A DNA stretch of 17,935 bases, taken from positions 1 to 17,935 of the forward strand of contig CAYPFV010000055.1 of the NCBI GenBank assembly GCA_964410015.1. Direction: 5' to 3'. The notes below the pieces were generated by a model. That model saw only the letters and a program-made list of their open reading frames with translations. It made no database searches and was not told the DNA's origin. Position 1 is the stretch's first letter. Every line of letters begins with the position of its first letter. A program made the position numbers and the translations under genes. Source of the stretch: SKVR01 sp964410015 (lineage in GTDB: Bacteria; Bacteroidota; Bacteroidia; Bacteroidales; UBA7960). Of this stretch, positions 15,131 to 17,935 are shown piece by piece.

Positions 15131-16600
15131 ATGAAAGAAAGTATATCAAGAAGGAAGTTTTTGGGTAACACAGCGTTAGCTGCTGCTGGTTTAACCATAC
15201 TTCCCAGTACAGTGATTAGTGGGTTGGGACACAAAATGCCCAGCGACAAACTCAATATTGCAGGCGTTGGTGTTGGCGGAAGAGGTTTTGCTGTTTTAAA
15301 AGAAATGGAAAGTGAAAACATTGTAGCATTATGTGATGTAGACTGGCGATACAGTCAGGGATGCTTTGATCACTATCCTAACGCCAAAAAGTATTGGGAC
15401 TGGCGCAAAATGTTTGATGAAATGGGTAATGACATAGATGCCGTAGTTATATCTACTGCCGATCATACGCATGCTATTGTTGCTGCCCATGCCATGACCA
15501 TGGGAAAACACGTGTATGTTGAGAAGCCGCTAACCCATACAGTTTACGAATCGAGGTTGCTCACCAGATTAGCAGAAAAATATCAGGTAGCAACACAAAT
15601 GGGTAACCAGGGTTCTTCGCATGACGATGTACACAAGCTTACCGAATGGTTGTGGAACAATGAAATTGGCGAGGTAACAAAAGTAGAAGCATTTACCGAC
15701 CGTCCCATTTGGCCCCAGGGTTTGGCAACACCCGAAGGGCAGTGGGTTCCCGATCATATCGATTGGGATTTGTTTATTGGCCCAGCTCCTATGCGCCCCT
15801 ACAACGAAATTTATACACCCTGGAATTTCAGAGGATGGTGGGATTTTGGAACAGGTGCCTTGGGTGACATGGCCTGCCACATCCTCCACCCTGTTTTCAA
15901 AGGGTTACAACTCGGATACCCTATCAAGGCACAGGGTAGTTCAACGCTGCTGCTTCAGGATAGTGCACCATCAGCCGAAAAGGTAAAACTCGTTTTCCCG
16001 GAGCGCAAGAAAATACGCGAATCTAAAATGTCTTTCCCCGAAGTGGAAGTTACCTGGTATGATGGTGGTTTGCGTCCTGATATGCCCGAAGGTTGGCCTC
16101 CCGGAAGAAATATGAATGATGCAGGTGGTGGTGTTTTGTTTCACGGAACAAAAGATACCCTGATTTGCGGTTGTTATGGTTTACGCCCATGGCTGCTCTC
16201 CGGACGCGAACCCAACGTAAAACAAACCTTGCCACGTGTAGAACTTACACACTACATGGATTGGGTACGTGCCTGTAAAGAAGACCCTGCAACACGTAAA
16301 AAAACAGCATCTGACTTTAGCGAAGCAGGTCCATTTAATGAGATGGTGGTAATGGGCGTATTAGCTGTTAGATTACAGGAACTTCATAAAGAACTTGAAT
16401 GGGATGGCGAAAAAATGGAATTCACCAATATCAATGATGATGAACAAATCAGAATCGTGATAGAGGATGGATTCAATATCAAAGACGGACACCCCACCTT
16501 TGACAAAACCATGACCGATCCTATCAATGCAAAAGCGTTTGCTCAGGAACTCATAAAACATAATTACAGATCAGGATGGAGTCTGCCTGATATGCCTTAA
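15131..16600 (+). CDS. Tat-exported Gfo/Idh/MocA family oxidoreductase
   Basis: The 489-aa product has a twin-arginine signal (SRRKFLG at 6-12, then a hydrophobic stretch to about 30), so it should be exported folded with its cofactor. The Rossmann fold begins at 40-52 (KLNIAGVGVGGRG); STADHTHAIVAAHAM and VEKPLTH (EKP at 131-133) are the family signature with the catalytic lysine. The C-terminal half is the substrate-binding alpha/beta domain. An NAD(P)-dependent sugar oxidoreductase acting in the periplasm is likely. GTG at 15128 is directly before the ATG; ATG 15131 is chosen. The DUF1080 gene 203 bp downstream supports a role in 3-keto-sugar chemistry. Exact substrate is unknown. Confidence 0.88.
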   Translation: MKESISRRKFLGNTALAAAGLTILPSTVISGLGHKMPSDKLNIAGVGVGGRGFAVLKEMESENIVALCDVDWRYSQGCFDHYPNAKKYWDWRKMFDEMGNDIDAVVISTADHTHAIVAAHAMTMGKHVYVEKPLTHTVYESRLLTRLAEKYQVATQMGNQGSSHDDVHKLTEWLWNNEIGEVTKVEAFTDRPIWPQGLATPEGQWVPDHIDWDLFIGPAPMRPYNEIYTPWNFRGWWDFGTGALGDMACHILHPVFKGLQLGYPIKAQGSSTLLLQDSAPSAEKVKLVFPERKKIRESKMSFPEVEVTWYDGGLRPDMPEGWPPGRNMNDAGGGVLFHGTKDTLICGCYGLRPWLLSGREPNVKQTLPRVELTHYMDWVRACKEDPATRKKTASDFSEAGPFNEMVVMGVLAVRLQELHKELEWDGEKMEFTNINDDEQIRIVIEDGFNIKDGHPTFDKTMTDPINAKAFAQELIKHNYRSGWSLPDMP

Positions 16601-16803
16601 TGCATGTGTTTTTTATTGAGAAACAAATAACATTGTAATATTTATTTGACAGGGAAACGCCGGAAAATCTTTTATCGCCTGCAAACTTTAAAAAAAAATT
16701 TCCAGGAAGACAAAAAAAGAAAAGCAGGCGTTTTCCTTCAAAGATCAGAAATAAATCTTTCAGTTCATTACAGTTCAACTAATCACATTAAAGAAAAATA
16801 AAG

Positions 16804-17595
16804 ATGAAAAAAAAGAATTTGTTATTTTCAGTATTTAGCATGGTAACGGTTGCAGGTTTGCTCTTCAGCTCCTGCCAGCAGGGAACCCGAAACCAGGAAT
16901 CAGATTCCCAGGATGAAGAAACAGAAACTGTTAACGGCCTTACCGAACAAGAAAAGGAAGAAGGATTCTTTTTACTTTTCGACGGTGAAACAACTGAGGG
17001 ATGGCGAAATTATGGCGCAGAAACTTTCCCTGAAGAGGGATGGGAAATCCAGGAAGGTGGAGTATTGCACGTAATAGGTTCCGGAGAAGGTGAAGCAGGT
17101 GGTAAAGGTGGCGACATCATTTACGATGAAAAATTTAAAGACTTTCACCTGAAAATGGAATGGAAAGTATCTCCCGGTGGAAACAGTGGTATTTTCTATC
17201 TCGCGCAAGAGATCGAAGGAGAACCCATTTGGAAATCAGCCCCAGAAATGCAGGTTTTGTGTAACGAAGAACATATTGACGCGCAATTGGGTGTTGATGG
17301 AAACAGAAAAGCAGGTTCTTTGTATGATCTTATTCCTGCCGACCCACAAAATGCTAAACCCACCGGTGAATGGAACGAAGTAGAGATAATGGTTTTCAAA
17401 GGTACAGTAGTGCACAAAATGAACGGTGAGGTAGTTCTCGAATATCATTTGGGTACCTCTGATTGGGAAAAAATGATCGAAAACAGTAAGTTTGCTGATT
17501 TCCCGGAGTTCGGAAAATATCGTGAAGGATATATCGGATTGCAGGACCACGGTGATGATGTTTGGTTCAGAAACATAAGACTGAAAAAATTGTAG
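16804..17595 (+). CDS. DUF1080 (3-keto-disaccharide hydrolase-type) lipoprotein
   Basis: The 263-aa product has a lipoprotein signal with FSSC (Cys24), then a short polar, acidic linker (25-50), then one DUF1080 domain from about 53 to the end: FFLLFDGETTEGWRNYG, the DFHLKMEWKVSPGGNSGIFY strand pair, EMQVLCNEEH, GSLYDLIP, GEWNEVEIMV, and GYIGLQDHGDDVWFRNIRL. The domain has a concanavalin-like fold; members in Bacteroidota act on 3-keto-glycosides. The preceding Tat-exported dehydrogenase fits an oxidise-then-cleave pathway at the cell envelope. The start after AAAGAAAAATAAAG is well supported. A strong terminator follows. Confidence 0.88.
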   Translation: MKKKNLLFSVFSMVTVAGLLFSSCQQGTRNQESDSQDEETETVNGLTEQEKEEGFFLLFDGETTEGWRNYGAETFPEEGWEIQEGGVLHVIGSGEGEAGGKGGDIIYDEKFKDFHLKMEWKVSPGGNSGIFYLAQEIEGEPIWKSAPEMQVLCNEEHIDAQLGVDGNRKAGSLYDLIPADPQNAKPTGEWNEVEIMVFKGTVVHKMNGEVVLEYHLGTSDWEKMIENSKFADFPEFGKYREGYIGLQDHGDDVWFRNIRLKKL

Positions 17596-17633
17596 AATCC
17601 CAATGGCAAATTAGCAATTCGCATTAGCAATAA

Positions 17634-17665
17634 AAAAAAGACCGGTAAAATTGCCGGTCTTTTTT
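17634..17665. terminator. Rho-independent terminator after the DUF1080 gene
   Basis: AAAAAAGACCGG at 17634-17645 and CCGGTCTTTTTT at 17654-17665 form a 12-bp stem with an 8-nt loop and flanking A and T tracts. Confidence 0.85.
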
Positions 17666-17860
17666 GTTTACTCATTTTCGAAAACAGGATCGGAAAAAAT
17701 TGCTTTTCAATGATGAGTCCATTCTGAAAAAGTTTATTATCCACAGATTAATCAAATCAATACTAATTTATATCGTTGATTACCAAACTACTAAGAATTT
17801 AATCTTTTCACTAATTAATTAAAAAGGACTTTTCGGAGCAGACTCAATGATGAATAATAT

Positions 17861-17935
17861 AATTAGTCTTTGCAGGAAAACGACAAGTGCAAGGCTTGCG
17901 ATGACTGAAAAACAGGAGTTTACTTTTCGTAAATG
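17861..17935 (+). mobile_element. Left end of an ISNCY-like element or MITE, cut by window edge
   Basis: AATTAGTCTTTGCAGGAAAA at 17861-17880 is identical to 11350-11369. Inside, 17915-17935 is the reverse complement of 11406-11426 with one mismatch, so the interior segment lies in opposite orientation relative to this end. The element continues beyond the window; whether it carries a transposase cannot be seen. Confidence 0.6.

Overview
The window reads as chromosomal DNA of a Bacteroidota bacterium, probably an anaerobe or facultative anaerobe of the Bacteroidales/Marinilabiliales type. The reasons are the AT-rich intergenic DNA, near absence of Shine-Dalgarno sequences, promoter boxes of the TAnnTTTG type, lipoproteins with short Bacteroidota-style signals, a fused gamma-alpha 2-oxoacid:ferredoxin oxidoreductase, and a secreted Gfo/Idh/MocA plus DUF1080 pair. 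These assignments come from motif recognition, not from database searches.

Positions 1-4515 are an eroded accessory region. It is bracketed by two 155-bp direct repeats (50-204 and 4361-4515, about 93% identical, no indels) that look like the last two domains (V and VI) of a group II intron on the minus strand. Both are interrupted at the same place by a 60-bp element with inverted ends. Between them lie a deleted ISNCY-type insertion sequence (285-1228), two minus-strand lipoprotein genes (one apparently frameshifted near its C terminus, the other ending inside the IS tip), a 63-bp structured hairpin (2913-2975), and an Abi-like gene broken by one in-frame TAG.

Positions 4516-5500 hold a cassette-like stretch with a small secreted protein gene and two strong terminators.

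Positions 5532-8968 are core energy metabolism. A 55-aa 2[4Fe-4S] ferredoxin is transcribed divergently from korA-korB, a translationally coupled pair encoding a 2-oxoglutarate-type ferredoxin oxidoreductase. The ferredoxin is a likely electron acceptor.

Positions 9035-14713 carry the most interesting set: a sigma-70-like factor (10053-10778), a membrane-anchored anti-sigma-like protein with an HCC zinc motif, one transmembrane helix and a periplasmic domain (9035-9880), and a divergent 952-aa exported TPR-CHAT caspase-like protease with intact His and Cys (11855-14713). A 167-bp MITE-like derivative of an IS sits in the roughly 1-kb divergent intergenic region. I infer a possible protease-controlled sigma switch; nothing in the sequence proves it.

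Positions 15131-17595 encode a Tat-exported Gfo/Idh/MocA oxidoreductase and a DUF1080 lipoprotein, a pair linked in Bacteroidota to 3-keto-glycoside metabolism. The window closes with another copy of the IS left end (17861-17935), running off the edge.
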